From the NCBI GenBank assembly GCA_028564925.1, contig CM053029.1:609745486-609809485 (forward strand): a stretch of 64,000 nucleotides of DNA. Direction: 5' to 3'. Each line of letters begins with the position of its first letter. Position 1 is the first letter of the stretch. The translations under genes and the position numbers were made by a program. This DNA is from Lithobates sylvaticus. Taxonomy: Eukaryota > Chordata > Amphibia > Anura > Ranidae. Below are positions 44,195 to 54,079 of the stretch, piece after piece. The notes under the pieces are model-generated. The model saw only the letters and a program-made list of their open reading frames with translations. It ran no database searches and was not told the DNA's origin.

Positions 44195-45179
44195 TTAACC
44201 ACTTCAGCCCGGAAGAATTTACCCCCCTTCCTGACCGGAGCACTTTTTTGCGATTCGGCACTGCGTCGCTCTAACTGACAATTGCGCGGTCGTGCGACGT
44301 GGCTCCCAAACTAAATTGACGTCCTTTTTTTCCCCACAAATAGAGCTTTCTTTTGGTGGTATTTGATCACCCCTGCGTTTTTTTTTTTTTGCGCTATAAA
44401 CAAACAAAGAGCGGCAATTTTGAAAAAAAAAACACATTATTTTTTACTTTTTGCTCTAATAAATATCCCCAAAAATATATAAAACAACATTTTTTTTTCT
44501 TTCTTTAGGCCGATACGTATTCTTCTACATATTTTTGGTAAAAAAAATCCCAATAAGAGATTATTGATTGGTTTGCGCAAAAGTTATAACGTTTACAAAA
44601 TAGGGGATAGTTTAATGGCATTTTTATTTATATATATTTTTTTTTTTACTAGTAATGGCGGCTATCAGCGATTTTTATTGTGACTGCGACATTATGGCGG
44701 ACACATCTGACATTTTTGGCACATTTTTGGGACCATTGTCATTTATACAGCAATCAGTGCTATACAAATGCACTGATTCCTGTGTAAATGACACTGGCAG
44801 TGAAGGGGTTAACCACTAGGGGGCAGTTAAGGGGTTAAGTGTGTCCTAGGGAGTGTTTCTAACTGTGGGGGGGCGTGGCTACGTGTGGCACATCACTGAT
44901 CTCTGTTCCAATCACAGGGAGCAGAGATCAGTAACAATGTCACTAGACAGAACGGGGAAATGCTTGTTTACATTAACATATCCCCGTTCTTCCTCTCCGT
45001 GAGACGACCGTGGGTATCCCCGCGGCGATCGAGTCCGCGGGACCCGCGACCCAACTCACGGAGCTTGCCGCGCGCGCCCGCAGGCAGCCCCTTAAAGGAC
45101 ACTGTACAGATGCGTTAGTTTGCCTGTACGTGCCCTTCTGCCGCAGTATATCTGCATGAGGCGGTCGGCAAGCGGTTAA
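44195..45179 (+). mobile_element. TTAA-flanked element, copy 4
   Basis: TTAA occurs at 44195-44198 and 45176-45179; it starts CCACTTCAGCCC and ends GCGGTCGGCAAGCGG. All internal family blocks are present in order, including GGTGGTATTTGATCACCCCT, TATCAGCGATTTTTATTGTG and the GC-rich GAGTCCGCGGGACCCGCG. 985 bp with its TTAA ends. Non-coding. Confidence 0.9.
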
Positions 45180-46385
45180 TGTGACGGACCGTCCAGCACA
45201 CAGCTTGGGTGCTTTGGTCAGTATACGGCTTCCTCCAGTCTGGAACCAGCTTAGGTGCGAAGTGGAACTGACTTTATTGTAAATTTACACAGAATATATA
45301 CCATGCAAGATCAGGTAAGAGCTTGAGCACATTATCCTAGACAATTAGCACATTTAAGGAACAGCCAACATAAACATACACAGTGCGCTAATTAACAACA
45401 CGCCTTGATTAGTTAGCGGGTGCCCAGACAATCCAGGCAACAAGCGCACAACCCTGGATACACAAAGTACATTACACATTATCATAAACATCCCACAATG
45501 GTTCGATAACAAGGTAAAGTGGACACCATGGGCGTCCGCAGGTAGGGGCAAGGAGGGTCAAGTGCCCCCCCCCCCCCCCTGGCAGGGCTGGTGCTACCTA
45601 TAGGCAAGTGTGCACAATCAGTCGGGGGCGCCGCGCTGCATGTCCCAGGGCCGGGAGTCACATACACAACATGGAGTGTCAGGGAGTGATGGTATTTGCA
45701 GACCCTGAGCTGAGGGGGAGGCAGCGCGGCCAGAGGCAGGGAATACAAAGCACTCCCGCAGCTTGCCTGTTACCTTTCACCTGCTGCCTGGACAGCGTCT
45801 GCTAATACTCAGCCCCACCAGATCACTGATGATTTCTCTCCCCTCCTCCTCCTCGGCTCGGACTGCCGGCTGTGTGTGCTCTGCCTGGACATGTGTGAGA
45901 GGCCCAGCGCTCCCTTCTAGATAGGGGCCCCAAGAACACCCACCGCATGGGGCCCCAGCATCATCTGAGCTGCCTTTTCTGGGGTTAGTAATCCAATTAA
46001 TTGTCTCTAATGTCATCTGAAGCTTGCAATTAGAATATAGAATAATAGAAATTGATTGGAGGGGAGTTCTCCATACTAATGATTGTGTGTGTAATGTATC
46101 TGTGTGTATGGGGGTGTAATGTATCTGTGTGTATGGGGGGTGTAATGTATCTGGGTGTATCTGTACTATGTCTGCAGTCTCTGACCGTGATAATGACAGT
46201 CGAAAAGGGGCGGAGCATGGGTGACCTTAAAATGATGCCCCCCCCTGAAAAAAGTTCTGCGGACGCCCATGGTGGACACAATATTAATCACATCTTCGAG
46301 AGATGAGAAAACTGACAGAAACAATAGGTGGCTCAATTAACAATGGGAATTCACACCTAGGAGGCACACAATGGGGCAAAAACAC
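45180..46385. other. Host sequence around a hAT MITE, possibly LTR-like
   Basis: 45180-45518 begins TGTGACGGACCGTCCAGC directly after the TTAA element and resembles an LTR edge, but no second end is established. 46280-46385 continues it with CACATCTTCGAGAGATGAG. No gene is seen. Confidence 0.3.
45527..46271. mobile_element. hAT MITE, CATGGGCGTCCGCAG family
   Basis: The ends CATGGGCGTCCGCAG and CTGCGGACGCCCATG are perfect inverted repeats. The 8-bp duplication GTGGACAC is exact (45519-45526 and 46272-46279). The interior has a C-run, GGCGCCGCGCTGCATG, and a short repeat of TGTAATGTATCTGTGTGTAT at 46090-46160. 745 bp, non-coding. Confidence 0.92.
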
Positions 46386-46782
46386 TTAAAGCGGAGCCCC
46401 CCCCCCCCCCCCATAGTGTAGCTGCTGACTTTTAATAATAGGACACGTACCAGTCTTGGAATCCAGCGATGTCGGCACCCCAGCCAATGTTTTTCCATTG
46501 GCTCTTGGGTGCTCCCGCCGACATTGCCTGTAAGGGAAACCGCAGTGAAGCTTTGCGGCTTCACAGCCGGCTCCCTACTGCACATGCGCAAAGTGCGCTG
46601 TGCATTCTGAATGTCTTGGTGGGGGAATGGAGGAGGGGGGATGAACTTCTCTCGGAAGTGGGGAAGGGTACCTCTCAAAAACAGGTACCTGCTCCCCCCC
46701 CCCCCAAAGGTGTCAAATGTGTCACAGGAAGGGGGGAGGCAGATAAGCGGCACTTCCACTTTTAGGTGAAACTCCGCTTTAA
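46386..46782. mobile_element. TTAA-flanked MITE, AGCGG family, copy 2
   Basis: TTAA at both ends with AGCGGAGC at the left and CTCCGCT at the right. It shares GTAGCTGCTGACTTTTAA, GGCTCTTGGGTGCTCCC, TGCGGCTTCACAGCCGG and TCAAAAACAGGTACC with 18996-19442. 397 bp with its ends. Confidence 0.85.
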
Positions 46783-47189
46783 TATAACACCTTAAACAGA
46801 TTATAACAGGAGAACCCCGCATCAGGCTGGTTTGAGCTGATTATGTCAGCATCTGCTCTGAGTCTCATAGTTTAAAGCAGGCATTGCTGGTTTGGGCACA
46901 AAAGCCCCAAATATGTATCCCAGTCCTCAGGGCTGCTGATAGAATTCATGGGGCCCCCTGTACAGCTTACCTGATGGGGCCCCCTTCAGCTACACCCCTG
47001 GTCCCGCCCCTGGTCCCTCCTTCAGCCCCACCCCTGGCCCCTCCCCAGACCCCGCCTTGAAACAAAGTGCAGGTTTGTCTACAAGTGATATTTATTTTTC
47101 TCCAGCCAGTTATAAGTTTGATTATCCAAAAGAAATATTGTTTTCAGATGAGAACAGACCTCTTTAATATCTATATGTAACAAAAACCA
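46783..47189. other. Unassigned with a MITE-like edge
   Basis: From 46928 CAGGGCTGCTGATAGAATTC and GGGGCCCCC words resemble a hAT end, but the partner end was not found. A CCCGCCCCTGGTCCC repeat follows. No gene. Confidence 0.35.
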
Positions 47190-48195
47190 TTAACCACTAG
47201 CTGACCGCCCACTGTCAAATGACGGCGGGACGGTGCAGCTCTTGTGGCGGGCCGCCGTCATATGACGGCGCTCACTTTTTGGCCACTGGGGGGCGCGCGC
47301 GCCGCGGGAGGCGCGCGCGCCCGCCGTGTAGCCGGGGCCCCGGTGCGCGTGCCCGGCGGTCGCGATGACCGCCAGGCACCCGCGATTGCCCGGTAATCGA
47401 GCAGGACGTGGATCTGTGTGTGTAAACACACAGATCCACGTCCTGTCAGAGGAGAGGAGACCGATGGTGTGTCCCTTGTACATAGGGACACCGATCGGTC
47501 CCCTCCCCCAGTCAGTCCCCCCCCCCCCCACAGTAAGAATCACCAAGATAGGGTACACATTAACCCCTGCAGCGCCCCCTAGTGTTAACCCCTTCCCTGC
47601 CAGTCACATTTATACAGTAATCAATGCATTTTTATAGCACGGATCGCTGTATAAATGTGAATGGTCCCAAAAATGTGTCAAAAGTGTCCGAAGTGTCCGC
47701 CGCAATGTCGCAGTCACGATAAAAATCGCAAATCGCCGCCATTACTAGTAAAAAAAAAAGAATAATAAAAATGCTATAAATCTATCCCCTATTTTGTAGA
47801 CACTATAACTTTTGCGCAAACCAATCAATATACGCTTATTGCGATTTTTTTTACCAAAAATATGTAGAAGAATACGTATCGGCCTAAACTGAGGAAAAAA
47901 TTTGTTTAAAAAAAAAAAAAATTGGATATTTTATTATAATAAAAAGTAAAAAAAATATTATGTTTTTTCAAACTTGTCGCTCTTCTTTTGTTTATAGCGC
48001 AAGAAATAAAAAACGCAGAGATGATCAAATACCACCAAAATAAAGCTCTATCTGTGGGGAAAAAATTTTAAAAATTTTATTTTGGGTACAGCGTTGCATG
48101 ACCGCGCAATTGTCATTCAAAATGCGACAGCGCTGAAAGCTGAAAAATGGCCTGGTCAGGAAGGAGGTGTTCGTGCCTGGTAGGCAAGTAGTTAA
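47190..48195 (-). mobile_element. TTAA-flanked element, copy 5
   Basis: TTAA occurs at 47190-47193 and 48192-48195; orientation is inverse to copy 2. It shows GCGCGCGCGCCGCGGGAGGC at the GC-rich end, a GATCTGTGTGTGTAAACACA hairpin, then CAATCAATGCATTTTTATAG, TCCGCCGCAATGTCGCAGTC and TACGTATCGGCCTAAACTGA. The terminal AAGTAGTTAA is diverged from the usual AAGTGGTTAA. Confidence 0.85.
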
Positions 48196-48199
48196 TGAA

Positions 48200-48358
48200 T
48201 AAATGAAGTGGTATTTTGAAAAAATTAAGGAGATTAAACAAATGATAAAGGTGGAAAAAAACAACAAGCTACAAAAAGATATAGCATCTACACACTATTT
48301 GATGTATTTATGTATTTTTTATTTATTTTTACTAGTAATGGTGGCGATCAGCAACTTG
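48200..48358. other. AT-rich bridge
   Basis: A short AT-rich stretch; from about 48300 TTTACTAGTAATGGTGGCGA resembles the middle of the TTAA element. No gene. Confidence 0.4.
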
Positions 48359-48760
48359 ACCGCTGGACATGCCAGTGCCATAATGTACTGCAGAGACAGT
48401 GCTACCCATGCCGCCAATTCCATAATGTACTGCAGACAGTGCCCCCCATGCCATGCTGCCAATGCCATATTGTGCTGCAGACACTGCCACCCATGCTGCC
48501 AATGGCATAATGCCATCGGCAGCATGGGTGGCACTGTCTCTGCAGGCAGCACATGCGTTATGGCATTAGCGTCATGGGTGGCACTGTCTGCAGCACATTA
48601 CGGCAGGGGTGGCACTCTCTCTACAGGCAGCACATGCGTTATAGGCCATAACGCATGTGCTACCTGCAGACAGTGCCACCCATGCCGTAATGTGCTGCAG
48701 ACAGTGCCACTCATGACGCTAATGCCATCACGCATGTGCTGCCTGCCTGGGCGGGGTTGT
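48359..48760. repeat. Cluster of inverted repeats with palindrome
   Basis: The core unit GACAGTGCCACCCATGCC occurs in direct and inverse orientation about ten times. A near-perfect palindrome centres at about 48640 (GCACATGCGTTAT, spacer AGGCC, ATAACGCATGTGC), with arms of roughly 110 bp. Confidence 0.8.
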
Positions 48761-49217
48761 TGGGGGCTGGGGGTGTGACGACGCTAAGAAACTCTGATCA
48801 GTCATGGCTGGAGGATTTTTTTTTACATTAAAATACTTATCTGTTCGTGTTGCCCGGGTCCCCCTGCTGGCTGGGCCCGGTACAACAGGGCCAGTTGTAC
48901 TGGCCTATCAGTGGCCCTGCCCTCCCCCCAGATTATCTATGTCTGTGTGTTTTTTTGGGGAGACATGGATCCAAATGCGAAGCAAGACCACTCCAAGGGT
49001 CCCCCAGGCATCTCCCAAGAATAGAGCCCCCTCAAAATTCAGGGCCTGTAGTCAGTAGTCAAGTGGCTACCCTGCTGTCCCCTCCAAAAGCCCCTGTTCC
49101 AGTTGGGTATGTCACATGTTATACTTTATATTCTTTCTGTAATGGTTTTGCACAAAGCAATCCCAAGCCTCCTCTTCTTGGATTCCCTGCCAGCGCTCAT
49201 GGCTCCCCGCCGAGTAC
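48761..49217. other. Unassigned dispersed-repeat sequence
   Basis: Words such as GGGCCAGTTGTACTGGCC and TATCAGTGGCCCTGCC echo 35890-35915, which suggests a shared MITE interior. No gene. Confidence 0.4.
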
Positions 49218-49857
49218 CCCTATAGCAAGCGGCCGTCCGTCCATTAAGGGTGCACAGGAGCTGCCCCCTCTATCCACGCCACTCCCCTGTATGGTTAATG
49301 GATAGATTCATGCATAGCATGAATCTATCCATTGCTGCTGCGACTGCCCCCTTTTCATGCATCTGGCCCCTTTCAGGACTCCTGAATTACAGCGGCGGGG
49401 GTGTTTTTTTTTAAGCACCCGATTAGAGCCAAAGGCTCTAATAGGTTTCAAAAAAGGTGAACTTGGAGCACAGAGCATTGCACTCGGAGCCCATCCAGGT
49501 GTGTTAATGAAATATTGAATATTCGCTTTACTAACAGTGAATCGCCTCTCTGCCAATCAGGAAGCGTGGGTCTGTTACCCGTTTTCCGACTGGCTGAAAG
49601 GTCATGCGATCCTATTGGATGCCTTGGAGGAGGGGAGGAGACGCCGTGATCTCAGAAGAGAAAAGGGCGCAGGAGACGCTGCTAGATGCCCGCCACAGCC
49701 TGAACCCCTGCCCGATTTGCCCACAGATCCCCTCTGATCCCCGATGTGCCCACCAATCCCTGCTGCCGATGGGGTAAGTGCTGGTGGACTGGCAGACAGC
49801 GGGGGAGTGGTTGTTTGCCGCCCCCCCCCAAACAAAAAAACACCAGCCGCCACTGGT
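49218..49857 (-). mobile_element. hAT MITE, CAGTGGCG family, copy 2
   Basis: An inverse copy of 19493-20056. The right end is CCAGCCGCCACTG. Shared features are TTTTTTAAGCACC, GAGCCTTTGGCTCT-like and GGAGCGCAGAGCAT-like blocks and the GAATATTCGC word. The left end (GCGGCCGTCCGTCC) has lost its CAGTG tip. Its right end is the seed of the tandem units that follow. Confidence 0.6.
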
Positions 49858-50775
49858 GGGTCTTATGTTAGAGGGGGTCAATCATTGCTGGTTGGTGTAC
49901 ATTGTTGAGGGTGTACCCCAACTGATCCCCGATGTGCCCGCCAACCCCAAATGTGCCCGCCGACCCCCAGCGCTGAGTGGTCACCAATCCCTGATGTGCC
50001 CGCCAACCCCCGATGTGACCGCCGATCCCCGCTGCTGATGGGGTAAGTAACAGGGGACTGGCAGACAGTTGGGAGGGTTTGAGGTGCCGTGGGGGGGTTG
50101 TTTGCCACCCCCCAAACAAAAAAACACCAGCTGCCACTGGTGGGTCTTATGTTAGAGGGGGTCAATCGTTGCTGGTTGGGGTACACTGTTGAGGGTGTAC
50201 CCCAACTGATCCCCGATGTACCCGCCGACCCCAAATGTGCCCGCCGGCCCCCAGCGCCAAGTGGTTTGCCGAACCCCATCGCTGAGTGGTCACCAATCCC
50301 TGATGTGCCCGCCAACCCCCGATGTGCCCGCCGATCCCCGCTGCTGATGGGGTAAGTGCCAGGGGACTGGCAGACAGTTGGGAGGGTTTCAGGTGCCGTC
50401 AGGGGGTTGTTTGCCAGCCCCAAACAAAAAACACCAGCTGCCACTGGTGGGTCTTATGTTAGAGGGGGTCAATCGTTGCTGGTTGGGGTACACTGTTGAG
50501 GGAGTACCTCAACCGGTCCTGTTGTGCCCGCCGACCCCCAATGTGCCCGCTGACCCCCGCCGTTGAATGCCCGCCGAGCCCTGATGTGCCCACCGACCCC
50601 CAATGTGCCCGTTGACCCCCGCCTTTGAGTGCCCGCCGATCTCTGATGTGCCCGCCGATCCCCGCTGCTGATGGGGTAAGTCCCAGGGGACTGGCAGACA
50701 GTTGGGGGGGTTTAAGGTGCCGTGGGGGGGAGGTTGTTTGCCACCCCCCCAAACAAAAAAACACCATTCGCTACT
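49820..50775. repeat. Tandem repeat of about 280-330 bp built from a hAT end, three units
   Basis: Each unit holds AAACAAAAAAACACCAGC, GCCACTGGTGGGTCTTATGT, GAGGGGGTCAATC, TTGCTGGTTGGGGTACA, a run of GATGTGCCCGCCGA words, and CTGCTGATGGGGTAAGT. Units start near 49828, 50112, 50420 and, partly, 50750. The hAT terminal repeat is part of the unit. An inner 15-20-bp repeat (GTGCCCGCCGACCCC) varies in number. Confidence 0.85.
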
Positions 50776-50930
50776 GTTTACATCAAATATATTACTATTA
50801 GTAACTACTAATACTACCACTAGTGATATTAGTAATAGTCCACATTGTACGATTTTCTTTGTATTCTGTTCTTCTGGAAATCTCTGTTCTAATAGAAATG
50901 AGGCACGTGCAGATCCGTCATCTCGTTGTC
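50776..50930 (+). repeat. Dispersed repeat shared with 56323-56512
   Basis: Shares TACTAATACTACCA, CACTAGTGATATT, CTTTGTATTCTGTTC, CTGTTCTAATAGAAATGAG and GTGCAGATCCGTCATCTC with the later copy. Class unknown. Confidence 0.7.
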
Positions 50931-51714
50931 TGCCACCTCTTGGTTTATGGGATATTCATTGAGGCGTGGGTCCTATAACGGCGTATAAATCCTCCTTTTA
51001 CAAGGTGCAGAAATGAACGATCCGCCCTGAAACTTGCTGACCAGAAGAAAAACAAAAAAGAATCCTAACAGCATTTCTTTGAGCTTCTGCTGTGTGGAAG
51101 AAGGAGGGGAGATGACAAACGGGGTACTTAGGAGCACCAGGAATGGTGCCAAAGGGAGAAGATGGCATTCCTGGCGCTGAGCTCGGTCACGGCTCGTACC
51201 GGAACTTCACAAAACTTCATAAATAAAAAAACTTTTGTTTAATCGACTGAAAAACTGGAGGGAAAGTAAAATAGTTTTTGCTGAGAAGAACGTGATGCAA
51301 TATACAGTATCGATCGGTTCTAATATACGGAAATGAATATATAACCCCCAATACCGCGCTCAAATACCAGCTAACTAAACCAGCCAATTAAAATTTGTCT
51401 GGTTCAGCAGGGACTGGAAGAATTTCGATCTGTGTATGGGCTAGCTGTTTGCACACAAGTCGATCTATTGATCAGCTCGTGTAAAACCAGCCTGTCGGGT
51501 TTTTCCCTAAGCAATCAGTGCTGCCAGCTATAGCCAGCAACAGCGATCAATGTATTGTGCTGGCGGGGATGGCTCCTCGCTATCAGAATACAATTGCTCA
51601 GCAGAAGTTATTCCCCCACGCGCATCGAATGTGTGGATTGGGAAATTTTTTTTTTCCCCCTCAACATACTGGTTGAAGGAAAAGAATTGAATATTGTATG
51701 TACTGCCTAAGGCT
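50931..51714. other. Unassigned, possibly single-copy
   Basis: No gene, array or TIR pair recognised. Includes GATCGATCGG- and TCGATCTATTGATCAG-type short palindromes. From about 51390 it may be a dispersed repeat. Confidence 0.4.
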
Positions 51715-52177
51715 CGGTTCACACTACTGCTGCTGTGATTCGATCCGATCTTCAGTGTGTGTGCGCCAGCTGTGCTGGGATTAGTCACAGTACAGGCTGA
51801 TCAGCGGGTGCCAGCCAATGGATGACCGCCACTCGCTGATCAATGGATGACTGGCACTCGCTGATCAGCAAGGAGGAAGACAGGACAGAGCTCTGCCTAT
51901 GTAAACAATGCAGAGAACAATGCAGAGCTCCGTCCTGTCAGCGGGGATGTGCTGGATTTTCTTTCTCTGCAAAGCACATCCCTTAGTAAAACCAGCACAC
52001 AGTACACACATAAACACTGGCTAGGCAAACGCTTTTAACCCTTTGATTGCCCAAGATGTTAACCCCTTCCCAGCCAGTGTGATTAGTACAGTGACAGTGC
52101 ATATTTTTAGCACTGATCACTGTATTAGTGTCACTGGTTCCCAAAAAGTGTCAGTTAGTGTCAGAATGCCCGCCATA
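51715..52177 (-). repeat. TTAA-family relative with intact hAT target site
   Basis: Matches the two halves of the element split at 20385-21822. Around 52005 it reads AGTACACACATAAACACTGG, the sequence expected before that insertion. A 27-bp partial duplication (GGATGACCGCCACTCGCTGA) is internal. At 52177 it passes abruptly into a minisatellite. Confidence 0.7.
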
Positions 52178-53738
52178 CTATGAGCCTTCCCTCCCCACCT
52201 CCATCGATGAGTTTTCCCTCCCCACCTCCATCAATGAATTTTCCCTCCCCACCTCCATCATTGAGCCTTCCCTCCCCACCTTCATCAATGAGCCTTCCCT
52301 CCCCACCTCCATCAATGAGCCTTCCCTCCCCACCTCCATCAATGAGCCTTCCCTCTCTACCTCCATCAATGTGCCTTCCCTTCCCACCTCCATCAATGAG
52401 CCTTCCCTCCCCACCTCCATCAATGAGCCTTCCCTCCCCCACCTCCATCAATGAGCCTTCCCACCTCACCTTTATCAAAGAGCCTTCCCTCCCCCCACCT
52501 CCATCAATGAGATTTCACCTCCATCAATGAGATTTCACCTCCATCAATGAGATTTCCCCCCCACCTTCATTAATGAGCCTTCCCTCCCCCCACCTCCATC
52601 AATGCGCCTTCCCTCCCCCCACCTCCATCAATGAGTCTTCCCTTCCCCACCTCCACCAATGAGCCTTCCCTCCCCACCTCCATCAATGAGCCTTCCCTCC
52701 CCACCTCCATCAATGAGCCTTCCCTCCCCACCTCCATCAATGAGCCTTCCCTCCCCACCTCCATCAATGAGCCTTCCCTCCCCCACCTCCATCAATGAGC
52801 CCCCCCCCCACCTCCATCAATGAGCCTTCTCTTCCCCTCACCTCCATCAATTAGATTTCCCCCCCACCTCCATCAATGCGCCTTCCCTCCCCCACCTCCA
52901 TCAATACACCTTCCCTCCCCACCTCCATTCATGAGCCTTCCCTTCCCCACCTCCATCAATGCGCCTTCCCTCCCCACCTCCATCAATGAGCCTTCCCCCC
53001 CACCTCCATCAATGAGCCCCCCCCCCCACCTCCATCAAAGAGCCTTCTCTTCCCCTCACCTCCATCAATTAGATTTCCCCCCCACCTCCATCAATGCGCC
53101 TTCCCTCCCCCACCTCCATCAATACACCTTCCCTCCCCACCTCCATCAATGAGCCTTCCCACCTCACCTTTATCAATGAGCCTTCCCTCCCCCACCTCCA
53201 TCAATGAGCCTTCCCTCCCCCACCTCCATCAATGAGCCTTCCCTCCCCCACCTCCATCAATGAGCCTTCCCTCCCCACCTCCATCAATGAGCCTTCCCTC
53301 CCCACCTCCATCAATGAGCCTTCCCTCCCCCACCTCCATCAATACACCTTCCCTCCCCACCACCATCAATGAGCCTTCCCACCTCACCTTTATCAATGAG
53401 CCTTCCCTCCCCCACCTCCATCAATGAGCCTTCCCTCCCCCACCTCCATCAATGAGCCTTCCCTCCCCACCTCCATCAATGAGTCTTCCCTCCCCCACCT
53501 CCATCAATGAGTCTTCCCTCCCCACCTCCATCAATGAACCTTCCCCCCACCTCCATCAATGAGCCTTCCCTCCCCCCACCTCCATCAATGAACCTTCCCT
53601 CCCCACCCCCACCTCCACCTCCATCCACCTCCATCAATGAGCCTTCCCTACCCACCACCATCAATGAACCTTCCCCCCACCTCCATCAATGAGCCTTCCC
53701 TCCCCCACCTCCGTCAATGAGCCTCCCCACCTCCAGCC
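52178..53738. repeat. 27-bp minisatellite, about 57 units
   Basis: Units of CCATCAATGAGCCTTCCCTC plus CCCACCT, 24-31 bp long through C-run variation. Variants GCGCC, ATTTCC and ACACC recur in blocks: a block near 52800-52930 is repeated near 53000-53130. All open frames here (Ser/Pro-rich forward, Gly/Glu-rich reverse) are artefacts. Confidence 0.95.
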
Positions 53739-53742
53739 AGAC

Positions 53743-53879
53743 AATCATGCAGAGTTACAGTTGACGCATTTCACACAGGTGTATCATGCTTGTTCACAAC
53801 AAGATCACAACAAGTTCACAACAAGCAGGATACACTCATGTGAAACGCGTCAACTGTAACTCTGCATGATTGTCTGGCT
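53743..53879. repeat. Long perfect-arm hairpin
   Basis: The left arm AGCCAGACAATCATGCAGAG... is mirrored by the right arm ...CTCTGCATGATTGTCTGGCT. Arms are about 50 bp with very few mismatches; the loop contains three CACAACAAG units. The arms include GACGCATTTCACA and TGTGAAACGCGTC. Confidence 0.9.
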
Positions 53880-54079
53880 TATGACAATAAAGACTTTATT
53901 CAGCAAGTATCCTCTTGGCTCTGTTGTGCGACCATTTCTTCTTCCTCTTCATACTACAGACGGTGGTGAGTCGGGGTTTACACCTGATTGCTGCCTGAAG
54001 CGGTGTGATTCACAGGGCAAGGGGCCTGTCCCCAGCATAGCAAACAACCCTTTAAATGATTAGCTATCACTAATATTAA
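53880..54079. other. Unassigned bridge
   Basis: Contains ATGACAATAAAGACTTTATT, possibly a polyadenylation-like end, and no recognised gene. Confidence 0.35.

Noticed and set aside
52128-53692. Proline/serine-rich, extensin-like frames
   Set aside because: A 27-bp minisatellite with C-run length changes; frames close as soon as the unit length varies.
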